Source of the DNA: RFSX01 sp965248155
GTDB lineage: Bacteria > Bacteroidota > Bacteroidia > Chitinophagales > Saprospiraceae
DNA: 64,000 nt
NCBI GenBank assembly: GCA_965248155.1
Contig: CBDFIO010000002.1
Span: forward strand, 682,001 to 746,000
Direction of reading: 5' to 3'
The position numbers and the translations under genes were made by a program. The notes under the pieces are model-generated. The model worked only from the letters and a program-made list of their open reading frames with translations, did not search any database and was not told where the DNA came from. Within the stretch, counting starts at the first letter, position 1. Every line of letters begins with the position of its first letter. Positions 30,506 through 39,334 of this stretch are shown here, piece by piece.

Positions 30506-31018
30506 ATGCTTCAAAGACCAAAATCACACGAAATTCCAGATTCCCAACGAACTTATATAGATAAATGCCCTGACGATATCCTTTTATTCTTAAATAATCA
30601 AGCGAAAGAATTTTCCAATTTGATTAATAATTTGACTGAAGATCAACTCAATTACAGTTATGGAGAAGGCAAATGGACATTGAGGGAAGTTGTAATGCAT
30701 ATTCTAGATACAGAACAAATTTTTGCCTATCGGGCATTAGCGATTCATCGAGGTGATCGCCAAAATCTCCCGGGATTTGATCAGGATGAATACATGGCAA
30801 ATACCAATTATCAACATTTAGATAAAAATCATATGCACCACCTTTTTACCGCTTTAAGAGATAGTACCTTGTTGTTTTTTAGCTCAATAGAAGACAATGA
30901 ATGGAATAAGTCGGGAAAAATTAGTGATTATACAATGTCATTAAATGCGATGCCTTACATGATAGGAGGGCATCTTGAACACCATAGAAGAATTATCATG
31001 GAAAGATATATTCAGTAA
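30506..31018 (+). CDS. DinB-family protein
   Basis: The 170-aa protein is a four-helix DinB/YfiT-like fold with metal-ligand His residues in REVVMHILDTE, DKNHMHHL and GGHLEHHRRIIMER. Such proteins are metal-binding thiol-dependent enzymes or transferases. The genome encodes a glycosyltransferase of bacillithiol synthesis (BshA, 49260), which would fit a bacillithiol S-transferase (BstA-like) role, but this is inference. It is divergent from pth. Confidence 0.8.
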   Translation: MLQRPKSHEIPDSQRTYIDKCPDDILLFLNNQAKEFSNLINNLTEDQLNYSYGEGKWTLREVVMHILDTEQIFAYRALAIHRGDRQNLPGFDQDEYMANTNYQHLDKNHMHHLFTALRDSTLLFFSSIEDNEWNKSGKISDYTMSLNAMPYMIGGHLEHHRRIIMERYIQ

Positions 31019-31594
31019 TCATGCATTCTGTCGTTTGGTGATAGCTTAGGAATGTATTTTATTTGAGAGGAAATAAAAGGATTTATATTCGCTTTATGCG
31101 GTTCTACTTTTTTGATACAATTAATTTTATAAGCAAATTATCATTTCCACGATTTTGGAATTTCATAAAAGTTTATTTTTCTTTTCAAATTACTAAACTG
31201 ATAAAAACTCCAATCCAATGGGGTACTCCATTTACAATTTCATTTGAACCGACGACAGCTTGTAACCTTAAATGCCCAGAATGTCCGAGTGGATTAAGAT
31301 AATTTTCTCGACCTACAGGAAATTTAAAGAAAGACTTTTTCACTCAAACCATTGATCAAATTCATAGGAACCTTATATACCTCATTTTTTATTTTCAAGG
31401 TGAGCCATATATCAATCCGTCATTTCTGGATATGGTCTCCTATGCCAACAAAAAAGGACTTTATACAATTACATCAACCAACGCGCATTTTCTTGATGAC
31501 GAAAATTGTAGGAAGACAGTGGATTCTGGTCTAGATAGAATCATCATTTCAATAGATGGTCTTACGCAAGAAAGTTATGAGTCTTATCGTATTG

Positions 31595-31630
31595 TGTAGC
31601 CTTCCCCAAAAATGTAGCCTTCCCCAAAAA
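31595..31630 (+). repeat. Tandem duplication of the IS3 left end (2 x 18 bp)
   Basis: The string TGTAGCCTTCCCCAAAAA occurs twice in a row, at 31595-31612 and 31613-31630, directly at the left terminus. The outer copy borders the ATTG target duplication. The right end is single. Confidence 0.9.
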
Positions 31631-31679
31631 CTGGACAGTTTAAAACTAGACAGAATTGTTAATTTTAAACTGAATAAAA

Positions 31680-31946
31680 ATGAAAAAGTCAAGATTTACA
31701 GAAAGCCAAATTGTTTCCTTGCTAAAACAGTATGAAGCAGGAAAGAGCTGCGAATCCATTTGCAGGGAATCTGGGATTAGCAAAGCCACCTTTTATAACT
31801 GGAAAAAGAAGTATGGCGGAATGGAAACCCATCAATTAAGAAAGCTCAAAGAACTTGAACAAGAAAACGTAAGACTTAAGCGCATGTTTGCCGACTTAAG
31901 TTTAGATCATCAACTCTTAAAAGAGATTCTTGAAAAAAAGTTTTAA
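31680..31946 (+). CDS. IS3-family transposase OrfA
   Basis: The 88-aa protein (MKKSRFTESQIVSLLKQYEAG..) carries a helix-turn-helix (SICRESGISKATFYNWKKKYGG) followed by a leucine-zipper-like helix (LKELEQENVRLKRMFADLSLDHQLLKEIL). It binds the element ends. At its end, CTTGAAAAAAAGTTT is a slippery A AAA AAG site: a -1 shift carries the ribosome into orfB without a stop. Confidence 0.9.
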   Translation: MKKSRFTESQIVSLLKQYEAGKSCESICRESGISKATFYNWKKKYGGMETHQLRKLKELEQENVRLKRMFADLSLDHQLLKEILEKKF

Positions 31947-32773
31947 AGCCTTCTGAAAAGAAAAAACGAGCACAATTTCTCATTGAAGATAAAGGAGTAA
32001 AAGTTCAGAGGGCGTGTAGAGTTGTAAATCTTCCGAGATCACAATGGTACTATCAAACTAAAAAGGATGATAGTTTACTAATGGAAGTTCTTGAAAGATT
32101 AGCCAAAGATCATCCCACACGTGGGTTTGATAATTACTATCTGCGGATCAGGAATGAAGGATACAGATGGAATCGTAAAAGAGTACTCCGAGTCTATAGA
32201 AAAATGAAACTTAAGTTAAGAAGAAAGAGAAAAAGAAGGTTACCAGCACGAATTAAACATCCTTTAAAAATACCTCAAACAGTTAATAGAACATGGAGTG
32301 CTGATTTTATGCATGATAGTTTAGAGTATGGAAGAAAAGTAAGGGTATTAAACGTATTGGATGATTTTAGTCGTGAAGCATTGATTGTAAATGCTGACTA
32401 TTCACAGAACAGTAGTAGTCTGGTAAGACAATTAGAAGAACTGATATGGATAAGAGGGGTACCCAAGAAAATTAGAGTTGACAACGGACCTGAATTTATA
32501 AGCAAACTATTTATGAATTGGTGCAAAGAAAAGAAGATACAAATCCAATACATTCAACCGGGTAAGCCAACACAAAATGCGTATATCGAAAGATTCAATA
32601 GGTTGTTTAGAGAAGATATTTTAGATGCGTATATATTTGAAGATCTAGGACAATTAAGAAAATTAGCAGAAGAATGGAGAATAGATTACAACTTGAACCA
32701 TCCCCACAGTTCTCTTGGAGGTGTTTCACCTATAAGATATTTAAAAGAATTAAATTTGAAAGTGTCTAGTTAA
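31937..32773 (+). CDS. IS3-family transposase OrfB (DDE integrase domain)
   Basis: The frame starts at the slippery site and includes PSEKKKRAQFLIEDKG and a helix-turn-helix region (RACRVVNLPRSQWYY). The rve integrase core follows, with D in WSADFMHD, D in RVDNGPEF and E in NAYIERFNR, then HPHSSLGGVSP. An internal ATG at 32081 marks an apparent short OrfB, but the product is expected as an OrfAB fusion by -1 frameshift. It ends 28 bp before the right terminus. Confidence 0.9.
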   Translation, partial: KVLKPSEKKKRAQFLIEDKGVKVQRACRVVNLPRSQWYYQTKKDDSLLMEVLERLAKDHPTRGFDNYYLRIRNEGYRWNRKRVLRVYRKMKLKLRRKRKRRLPARIKHPLKIPQTVNRTWSADFMHDSLEYGRKVRVLNVLDDFSREALIVNADYSQNSSSLVRQLEELIWIRGVPKKIRVDNGPEFISKLFMNWCKEKKIQIQYIQPGKPTQNAYIERFNRLFREDILDAYIFEDLGQLRKLAEEWRIDYNLNHPHSSLGGVSPIRYLKELNLKVSS

Positions 32774-33496
32774 ACTATGTCTGAAAACAGGGAAGGTTAC
32801 AATTGGAGGTCAATTAGAGAAAGTACTTAGTGGCACCCGGAATCTTGTAAAGTGGAAAAGCACCTTGAAATCAAAAACACCGCATATTATCTTTCAGTTC
32901 CTGGTGGTTAAACACAACCACATGAAATTCCTTTACTACATAAACTAGCAAAAGAATTGGGTGTAAATGAAGTTAAACTAAAAACCGCTCAAATCTATAA
33001 TTACAAAAATGGAAATGCCTTAATTCCAACGATAGAAAAATACAGTAGATATCAAAAATTGGAAGACGGTACTTATAGAGTAAAAAACAAATTGCTAAAC
33101 CAATGCTGGAAGCTTTGGCATTCCAGTGTAATTACCTGGGACGGCCAAGTCGTACCCTGCTGTTTTGATAAAGATGCTACTCACAAAATGGGAAATTTGA
33201 AAAATCAATCATTTGAAAAGATTTGGAATGACAATTCTTATAATTCATTTCGTAAAAGTCTTACCAAAGGAAGATCAAATATTGATATCTGTAAAAATTG
33301 TACGGAAGGTTGCAAAGTATGGGCATAAAACTCAAAACTCATTGATTTTCAGTGTTTTTTACGCTATTTTTGAAATTAATAGCTTTAGGAGAGAGCGTAT
33401 ATTTTATACTTTACTGGAATTTATTATTTTAATCTTTGCGCCAGGCGAAGATTGGAATAGTTTTTTCTATAACTACCGTTGTATTAAATCTAGTCA

Positions 33497-34516
33497 ATGC
33501 TGTACAAAACCATCATACAAGGAAATATTGAATTTGGCAATGAAAAGAGTTTTGAAAAAGCTCTAAAAATGTTTATTAGCCGATCAGAAGCCTATTACAA
33601 ATCTGATATCTTGTTCGAACATGAGGAAATCTTTTTTAAAAAATCCCTCAGTCTTAACATTCCCAGATTTGTAAAACAAGTGTATGAAAAATCTTATAAA
33701 AACACAGCTGCATTACTAGAGTACATAGTTCAATTTGGCATCTCTGGAGAATTAAATCTATGGTTGATTAACGAAGGTAAAATTATGAGTTTCCGTGGGC
33801 TCGAGCCTGCAAGTGATAAGGTTGCCGTTCAACATTATATAAAAGGAAAATCTCTACTTGAAAAAGAAGGACAAGAAGATGAAGCGATTAAAGCTTTAGA
33901 CAAAGCTATAGAAAAATATAACCGTCATGCGCAGGCTTATGAAAGAAGAGCCAGAGTCAATTTTATATTAAAAAAACATCATGACGCTCTCCGGGATTAT
34001 AAAAAGAGTCTCGGCATAGATCCTAACAACCCTTATGCCTACTTCGGCAGGGCTACTGTTTTGTTACATCAAGAAAAAATTGAGGACGCCGTAGAGGATT
34101 TACATATGGCCATCAAAAAGTCTGTAGCATTACAGGAGATTCATTGGAAGGCTAGAAAATTGAAAGGTGAAACCCACCTTAGGCTGAACCAACTAAGTGA
34201 AGCTGAATTTGAGTTGAAACTCTTTACAAAAAGACAATTCAATAAGGAAAGCAGTCTTAATATGCATAAAAGAGAGGCATTCTATGAATATGGGCTTGTC
34301 TTGATTGGTCTTGAAAAATATGTAGATGCCATTGAAGCATTTGAACAATCACTTGACATTGAATCCGGATATGACAAGATTTCAGATGGAGAAAAATTAA
34401 GATATCGAGGTATCGCAAAACAACATGCAGGACAGAATGGCTATATCAAAGATATTAAAGAAGCTGCTGATCTTGGAGATAAAGAAGCTGCTGACATTCT
34501 GAAGGCTATTGCTTAA
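33497..34516 (+). CDS. TPR-repeat protein, cytoplasmic
   Basis: The 339-aa protein has no signal peptide. Its N-terminal 110 residues are unrecognised (a helical region with FEKALKMFISR and FFKKSLSLNIPRF). The rest has several TPR units (EDEAIKALDKAIEKYNRHAQAYERRARV, YKKSLGIDPNNPYAYFGRATVL, YGLVLIGLEKYVDAIEAFEQSL). A protein-protein interaction scaffold is likely; no partner is suggested by position. It lies 168 bp after the broken radical SAM gene and 72 bp before the PorE-like gene. Confidence 0.75.
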   Translation: MLYKTIIQGNIEFGNEKSFEKALKMFISRSEAYYKSDILFEHEEIFFKKSLSLNIPRFVKQVYEKSYKNTAALLEYIVQFGISGELNLWLINEGKIMSFRGLEPASDKVAVQHYIKGKSLLEKEGQEDEAIKALDKAIEKYNRHAQAYERRARVNFILKKHHDALRDYKKSLGIDPNNPYAYFGRATVLLHQEKIEDAVEDLHMAIKKSVALQEIHWKARKLKGETHLRLNQLSEAEFELKLFTKRQFNKESSLNMHKREAFYEYGLVLIGLEKYVDAIEAFEQSLDIESGYDKISDGEKLRYRGIAKQHAGQNGYIKDIKEAADLGDKEAADILKAIA

Positions 34517-34554
34517 CATTCTTCTAAACTTTTTATTCTGCACAATAAATACTG

Positions 34555-34562
34555 CACTTTTG
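34555..34562 (+). promoter_or_regulatory. Candidate -7 box CACTTTTG upstream of the PorE-like gene
   Basis: This is seven of eight positions of TAnnTTTG, 26 bp upstream of the ATG. No -33 element was seen, so it is tentative. Confidence 0.3.
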
Positions 34563-34588
34563 CAGTCATTTCCTATATTATTAAATAG

Positions 34589-36525
34589 ATGATTCGACTA
34601 ATAATTATACTTATAGCCATATCATTTAATTATGGAATTGGTCAAGATGTTTTGGCCTTTGATGATCTTGATAGAAAGAGTAAAAAGAAATTTGAACAGG
34701 CTTATGAATATCTTAAAACAAAGGATTACAAAAAAGCAGAATCATTACTTATAAATCTGACTTCAAAATATCCCCGACTTTTATCAGCCCAAAAGGAATT
34801 AGCCAAAAGGTATATTAAATCCCGTAGAAAGAATAAAGCATTAGAACGCTTGTTGATAGTAGACCAACTTTCAACTCAATTTGGTATTCCTTTCAAAATG
34901 AGTCTGGCAGACTTATTAGAAGAAAAAAATCAGTACTCCAAAGCAGCAAATCATCTGAAGCAGTTGAGTATGTTGAATAATATTTCTGATAAAGAAATGT
35001 TGGTCATCAGCCATCGATATGAAGAATTGAAATTTAGGCGAGATAACTACAATAATCCAAAAGATATACATCTTGAATTATTAGGATCTGAAATCAATAG
35101 CCCAAATGACGAATATCTTCCAGCTATGAATGCTGATCAATCTGTAATGATTTTTACAAGAAGAAAAACAATTTCAAGCTCTCACATTAAAACTGACGAA
35201 GACTTATTTATCAGTGAAATGAAAGATTCAAAGTTTTCAGAATCTATGCCTCTAAAAGCATTAAATACTTATCAAAATGAAGGAGCTCACAGCTTTTCTC
35301 CCGATGGTAAAGTAATCGTATTTACTTCATGCAACAGAAGAGACAGTTACGGAGGTTGTGATCTTTATATCAGTTTTAATAAAAATGGAAGCTGGACCAA
35401 AGCACAAAATATGGGACCCGATATTAATAGTCGATATTGGGATTCTCAACCTGTAATAGTGAATAATAATCGATCAATAATATTTTGCAGCAAACGACCT
35501 GGAGGGTATGGAGGTTCTGATCTTTGGAAAGTAGATTTATTGGAAAACAATAACTGGGCTAAGCCTCAAAACTTGGGATCAGTTATTAATACTAAGAATG
35601 ATGAGGCAAGCCCTTTCTTACATCCTGATAATTTAACCCTGTATTTTCGATCGAACGGCCATATCGGGATGGGAGATTATGATTTATTCATGGCCAAAAA
35701 AAATGAAGAAGGAAAGTGGGACCTCCCAAAAATCTTGGTTACCCTATCAATACAAAAGGAAGTGAGGGAGCTTTATTTGTAGATCTGCCTGGTCATTATG
35801 CTTACTATGCTTCTGATGCAGAGAATAATCATTCAAATCTGGACATTATCAGATTCCCCTTACCAGAAGAAATAAAACCGGAAGCCGTCAGCTATATCAA
35901 GATTATTGTAGTTGACGCATCAAATGCTAAACCTATTAAGGCTAGAATCAACATAATAGATCTTAATCAATCCCAAGCAGATCTTCAGTTATTTTCCGAT
36001 CATGAAGGAAAAATATTAAGTACCATTATACATGGAGACTACAGTATTAATATTGAAAAAGAAGGATATATCTTTCATTCTGAAAATATAAAAATTGAAA
36101 GCAACAGGAACCAGAGAAGTCCGTTCATTTACACAATAGCATTGCAAAAACTCCCAGTGATATCAACAGCTGAGTTTAAATCAAAACCTGTTATTCTAAA
36201 CAATATCTTTTTTGAGTCTAGTTCTTCAATTTTGTTGAGTAAATCTGAAGTAGAAATAAACAATTTGTATCTTTTCTTATCAGACAATAATAATCTGGAA
36301 GTTGAGATTATTGGTCATACGGATAACATTGGAACCTCCGATGACAATATTACGCTTTCTACATTAAGAGCAGAAGCGGTCTATAAGGCCTTAATCGAAA
36401 AAGGAATAAAGGAATCACGTTTGTCTTTTAAAGGTATGGGAGAGTCGTCTCCAATTGAAACCAATGACAGTTCTGAAGGAAGACAAAAAAATAGAAGAAC
36501 AGAATTTGTAGTAATCAATCTTTAG
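34589..36525 (+). pseudogene. PorE-like T9SS envelope protein (TPR, PD40 propeller, CRD, OmpA), split by a one-base frameshift
   Basis: Two frames overlap: 34589-35782 and 35716-36525. The first has a signal peptide, TPR-like helices (residues 25-150) and a PD40 propeller (SFSPDGKVIVFTSCN, CDLYISF, SKRPGGYGGSDLWK). The second continues the propeller (PPKNLGYPINTKGSEGALFV) and then a CRD-like beta domain. It ends with an OmpA peptidoglycan-binding domain (IGHTDNIGTSDDN, RAEAVYKALIEKGI, NRRTEF). The order TPR-propeller-CRD-OmpA is that of PorE, which anchors the T9SS PorKLMN core to peptidoglycan. Adding one G in the GGG near 35720 restores a single protein of about 645 aa. It is either a sequencing error or a real lesion. 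Confidence 0.8.
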
Positions 36526-36526
36526 C

Positions 36527-37930
36527 ATGGCTAGAAAGAAGAAAGTAAAAGAAAATATCACCATACATGGTATAGCCGATAAAGGTATGGCTGTGGGAAA
36601 AGATGAAGATGGTATCGTTTATTTTGTAGACGGGCCTGTGCCGGGTGATAAGGTAGATGTTCTCGTTCTGCGAAAAAAATCTTCATATCGTAAAGGAATC
36701 GTCCAGGAGTACAAATCGCTTTCCTCTGAGAGAGTTGAACCATTTTGTTCTCATTTCTATCAATGTGGTGGATGTAAATGGCAGCATCTCGATTACAAGG
36801 CCCAACTAAAATATAAAGCCTCTACAGTTTTTGATGCATTTGATAGAATAGCAGGAATAAAGTCATTTGAAAAATTACCTATTCTGGCTTGTGACAAAAC
36901 CACACTTTATAGGAATAAACTGGAATATAGTTTTTCCAGTCGAAGGTGGGTTCCAAAGGAAGAGCTTGACAGAGGAGAAGAAGTGATATTTGGTCCAGCT
37001 GCCGGATTTCACAAGGCCGGAGCTTTTGATAAAATCGTACAAATTGAGACTTGTTATTTGCAAGAAGATTTTAGTAATCAACTGAGAAACAGAATTGATC
37101 AAATCGCAAGAAAACAAGAATGGACTTATTACAATTCCAGAGAACATCATGGTTTTTTAAGAAATCTTGTGATTCGCAATACGACTTTGGAAGAATGGAT
37201 GATGGTTATGGTTTTTGGCGAAAACAAGAAAGAAGAAATTGAATTTCTTCTATCAAGCATACAAGCAGAATTTCCAAAACTTACATCAATCTACTATACA
37301 GTAAATAAGAAAATGAATGACACGATTAATGATTTAACGCTTAATCTGTATCATGGAAACGAAAGCATTACTGAGGCGCTTGGAAATATAAAATACAAAA
37401 TAGGTCCAAAGTCTTTTTTTCAAACCAATAGTAATCAAGCTAAAATATTATATGAGAAGATAGTAGAGATGGCGGACCTTAAGCCTACAGACGTCGTTTA
37501 TGATTTGTATACTGGCCTTGGAAGTATTGCACTATTTATATCAAATGCATGCAAATATGTTGTTGGTATAGAAGAAATTCCTGAGGCGATTCAAGATGCA
37601 AGGTCTAACAAGGCATTTAATAAAATCGACAATGTACATTTTGAAGTTGGAGATGTAAAAGACCTTTTTGATAATGATTTTATAAAAAGACACGGACAAG
37701 CTGATCTGATAATAGTTGATCCTCCAAGAGCAGGGCTCCACAAGGATGTTTGTCACATGTTAAATCAAGCTGCTGTCCAAAAAATTATTTATGTTAGTTG
37801 TAATCCTTCAACACAAGCTCGGGATATTTTGATACTTTCAGAAGAATATAATCTTATTAAAATTCAACCTGTCGATATGTTTCCTCATACGCATCATATT
37901 GAGAATATTGCTGTTTTAAGAAAAAAGTAA
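36527..37930 (+). CDS. rlmD: 23S rRNA (uracil-C5)-methyltransferase, RlmD/RumA family
   Basis: The 467-aa protein has an N-terminal TRAM-like beta domain and a 4Fe-4S cluster region (CSHFYQCGGCKWQHLDY, with a further Cys at ETCYLQ). The SAM-binding core shows IGPKSFFQTNSNQA and YDLYTGLGSIALF. The catalytic motifs are DPPRAGLHKDV and YVSCNPSTQARD, with the nucleophile Cys. It methylates a U5 position of 23S rRNA. It begins 1 bp after the PorE-like gene's stop and is cotranscribed with the next small gene, 1 bp away. Confidence 0.9.
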   Translation: MARKKKVKENITIHGIADKGMAVGKDEDGIVYFVDGPVPGDKVDVLVLRKKSSYRKGIVQEYKSLSSERVEPFCSHFYQCGGCKWQHLDYKAQLKYKASTVFDAFDRIAGIKSFEKLPILACDKTTLYRNKLEYSFSSRRWVPKEELDRGEEVIFGPAAGFHKAGAFDKIVQIETCYLQEDFSNQLRNRIDQIARKQEWTYYNSREHHGFLRNLVIRNTTLEEWMMVMVFGENKKEEIEFLLSSIQAEFPKLTSIYYTVNKKMNDTINDLTLNLYHGNESITEALGNIKYKIGPKSFFQTNSNQAKILYEKIVEMADLKPTDVVYDLYTGLGSIALFISNACKYVVGIEEIPEAIQDARSNKAFNKIDNVHFEVGDVKDLFDNDFIKRHGQADLIIVDPPRAGLHKDVCHMLNQAAVQKIIYVSCNPSTQARDILILSEEYNLIKIQPVDMFPHTHHIENIAVLRKK

Positions 37931-37931
37931 G

Positions 37932-38282
37932 ATGAAAGAAGCCGAAAAATTATTAGTTATCGAAAATGAGATGAAAAAGTATAAAGCAGTTTTATGTAAA
38001 GCTTCTGATACAATCTTAGATAATGAAGTCAGCTCTTATCCTATTTTCGTCGTTCACAAGCAAGAAATTGCATTAGGTGTTCCCATTGTTGTAAGGGAGA
38101 AGATGAATACAAATTGGTCCGTAAACGCATCCAGTCTGGAAGAATTTGTAACCAAGCAGTTAATATTTGAAAACAAATTAGAAGCTTTTAAGAAAGCTTA
38201 TAAGGATTCGACAACCCATTTATGTCTTTTTGTTCTGAGTGATCTTGGAGCTCAGTTCATATATATTCCTAGGCAGGGCTAA
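37932..38282 (+). CDS. Conserved small protein of unknown function, cotranscribed with rlmD
   Basis: The 116-aa protein starts 1 bp after the rlmD stop. It has no signal peptide and no membrane segment. Its C-terminal part (LCLFVLSDLGAQFIYIPRQG) looks conserved across Bacteroidota by eye, but I assign no function. It ends overlapping the convergent GHMP kinase gene by 14 bp. Confidence 0.6.
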   Translation: MKEAEKLLVIENEMKKYKAVLCKASDTILDNEVSSYPIFVVHKQEIALGVPIVVREKMNTNWSVNASSLEEFVTKQLIFENKLEAFKKAYKDSTTHLCLFVLSDLGAQFIYIPRQG

Positions 38283-39201
38283 GTTCATGAGACTTAAAAA
38301 TCATTTCCTCATAAGGAATTACAGTAGCATAGTTTTTTGAGCTAAAGTACGCTCTGACTGCCTCTTCGCCAATATCAGAAGCTACTAGAACAAAATCACC
38401 TCCCCAGGCTCCAAGGGATTTGACAGATCCATCCAAATCGTGAAAATGGCTTTCTTTAACACATTGCAATCCCAGATGTTCGGAAACTACATTCTCGTGA
38501 TTTTCTATCAATTCTTGAAACTTTGAAAAACTTGAGCAATTAATAATGTCCTCAGTGATAGATCCTAATTTTGAGGCCATAGTTTTACGTTTGGTAGCGC
38601 GCTTAAAATAAAAGTCTATAGCCTTATTGGAAGATTGTTTTTGATTGAGGTATACAAAGAACAGCTTATTCTTAAATGGGGGATCAAATTCTATTTCGGT
38701 GTAATTAACTGAATCGTCACCTATTTGATATTTAATAGGATAATCTGCTCCGGCACAAGCAACATCATAACCTGATCCTTGGGATACTTCAAAATGCAGC
38801 AGAAGGGGATTAACATCCGCCCATTGAGCAAGAAGATAAGTCAGACTGGAACTCGACCCAAGACCCCACTCTTTCGAAAACTCTAATTCTGTTTTCACAT
38901 CAAAACCGTTCCATTTTGATAAGAATTCTGAATTCAGTCTAACCGCTCCTTTTAATAATTTTTGTAAATATTCGGCCTTTTCCTGATCTGTGGATTTTAT
39001 TGGAGAGAAATCATAGAGTGATATCTGTGCGGAAAACCATTCTTGTTTTAAATGGTCAAAGCTTTTCCAATATAGGTCAGATTTTCGTGTTTGTTTTATT
39101 GACATTTTCTGTCCAAACTTAGTAGGTACAGCAAGAGCCAACGCACCATCCAGCACTGCATACTCCGAAGTCAACAAAAGCTTCCCGTGACCGTAATACA
39201 C
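38269..39201 (-). CDS. GHMP kinase of the GYDIA type (probable mevalonate-pathway kinase)
   Basis: The 310-aa kinase has a GHMP N-terminus (GKLLLTSEYAVLDGALALAVPT), a phosphate-binding loop (EWGLGSSSSLTYLLAQW) and GSGYDVACA, the variant motif of the GYDIA family. The C-terminal GAWGGDFVLVAS is the third GHMP motif. In Bacteroidota this family is encoded with mevalonate-pathway genes, and it lies 133 bp after HMG-CoA reductase here, so mevalonate or phosphomevalonate phosphorylation is likely. The exact substrate is not fixed. The start is a GTG at 39201. Confidence 0.75.
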   Translation of the reverse strand: MYYGHGKLLLTSEYAVLDGALALAVPTKFGQKMSIKQTRKSDLYWKSFDHLKQEWFSAQISLYDFSPIKSTDQEKAEYLQKLLKGAVRLNSEFLSKWNGFDVKTELEFSKEWGLGSSSSLTYLLAQWADVNPLLLHFEVSQGSGYDVACAGADYPIKYQIGDDSVNYTEIEFDPPFKNKLFFVYLNQKQSSNKAIDFYFKRATKRKTMASKLGSITEDIINCSSFSKFQELIENHENVVSEHLGLQCVKESHFHDLDGSVKSLGAWGGDFVLVASDIGEEAVRAYFSSKNYATVIPYEEMIFKSHELSPA

Positions 39202-39334
39202 GATAAAAATGTATTTAGATGAAATTAAATCTTATCAAGAGCCGAATTTAACTAAAAGAATATATAAAAAATACTTTCATATGTTCTTTACTTAAGAAAA
39301 GAGAAAAATTTTACGGTTTAGAGTGAATAGTGGC

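Larger units (their letters stand above)
31595..32801 (+). mobile_element. IS3-family insertion sequence
   Basis: Left end TGTAGCCTTCCCCAAAAAC and right end (complement) TGTAACCTTCCCTGTTTTC are matching inverted repeats. Both flanks carry ATTG (31591-31594 and 32802-32805), the target duplication. The element has overlapping orfA and orfB with an A-rich slippery site, as in IS3 elements. Its left terminus is present twice (see the repeat entry), so the element may end at either 31595 or 31613. Confidence 0.9.
31096..33328 (+). pseudogene. Radical SAM/SPASM protein, disrupted by IS3 insertion and frameshifts
   Basis: The N-terminal piece (from ATG 31096) carries FEPTTACNLKCPECPSG, the 4Fe-4S Cx3Cx2C radical SAM motif. 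It then meets a frame break near 31300, and the next frame runs FFTQTIDQIHRNLIYLIFYFQGEPYINPSFLDM..SIDGLTQ. After the IS3 element the protein resumes (GGQLEKVL..TRNLV..PHIIFQFL) until a second frame break near 32910. It ends in a SPASM cluster (QCWKLWHSSVITWDGQVVPCCFDK, CKNCTEGCKVWA). With the insert removed at a 4-bp duplicated ATTG, the original reads YRIGGQLEKVL in frame. Intact homologues are peptide- or glycan-modifying radical SAM enzymes. The gene is dead unless the two frame breaks are sequencing errors and the IS is excised. Confidence 0.8.

Noticed and set aside
30393..30527. N-terminal extension of Pth
   Set aside because: The family begins at MKFLVVGLGN (30392); the upstream residues are unconserved and include promoter sequence for both genes.
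33213..33566. Overlapping frame after the SPASM end
   Set aside because: It overlaps the real radical SAM 3' end in another frame and has no family features.
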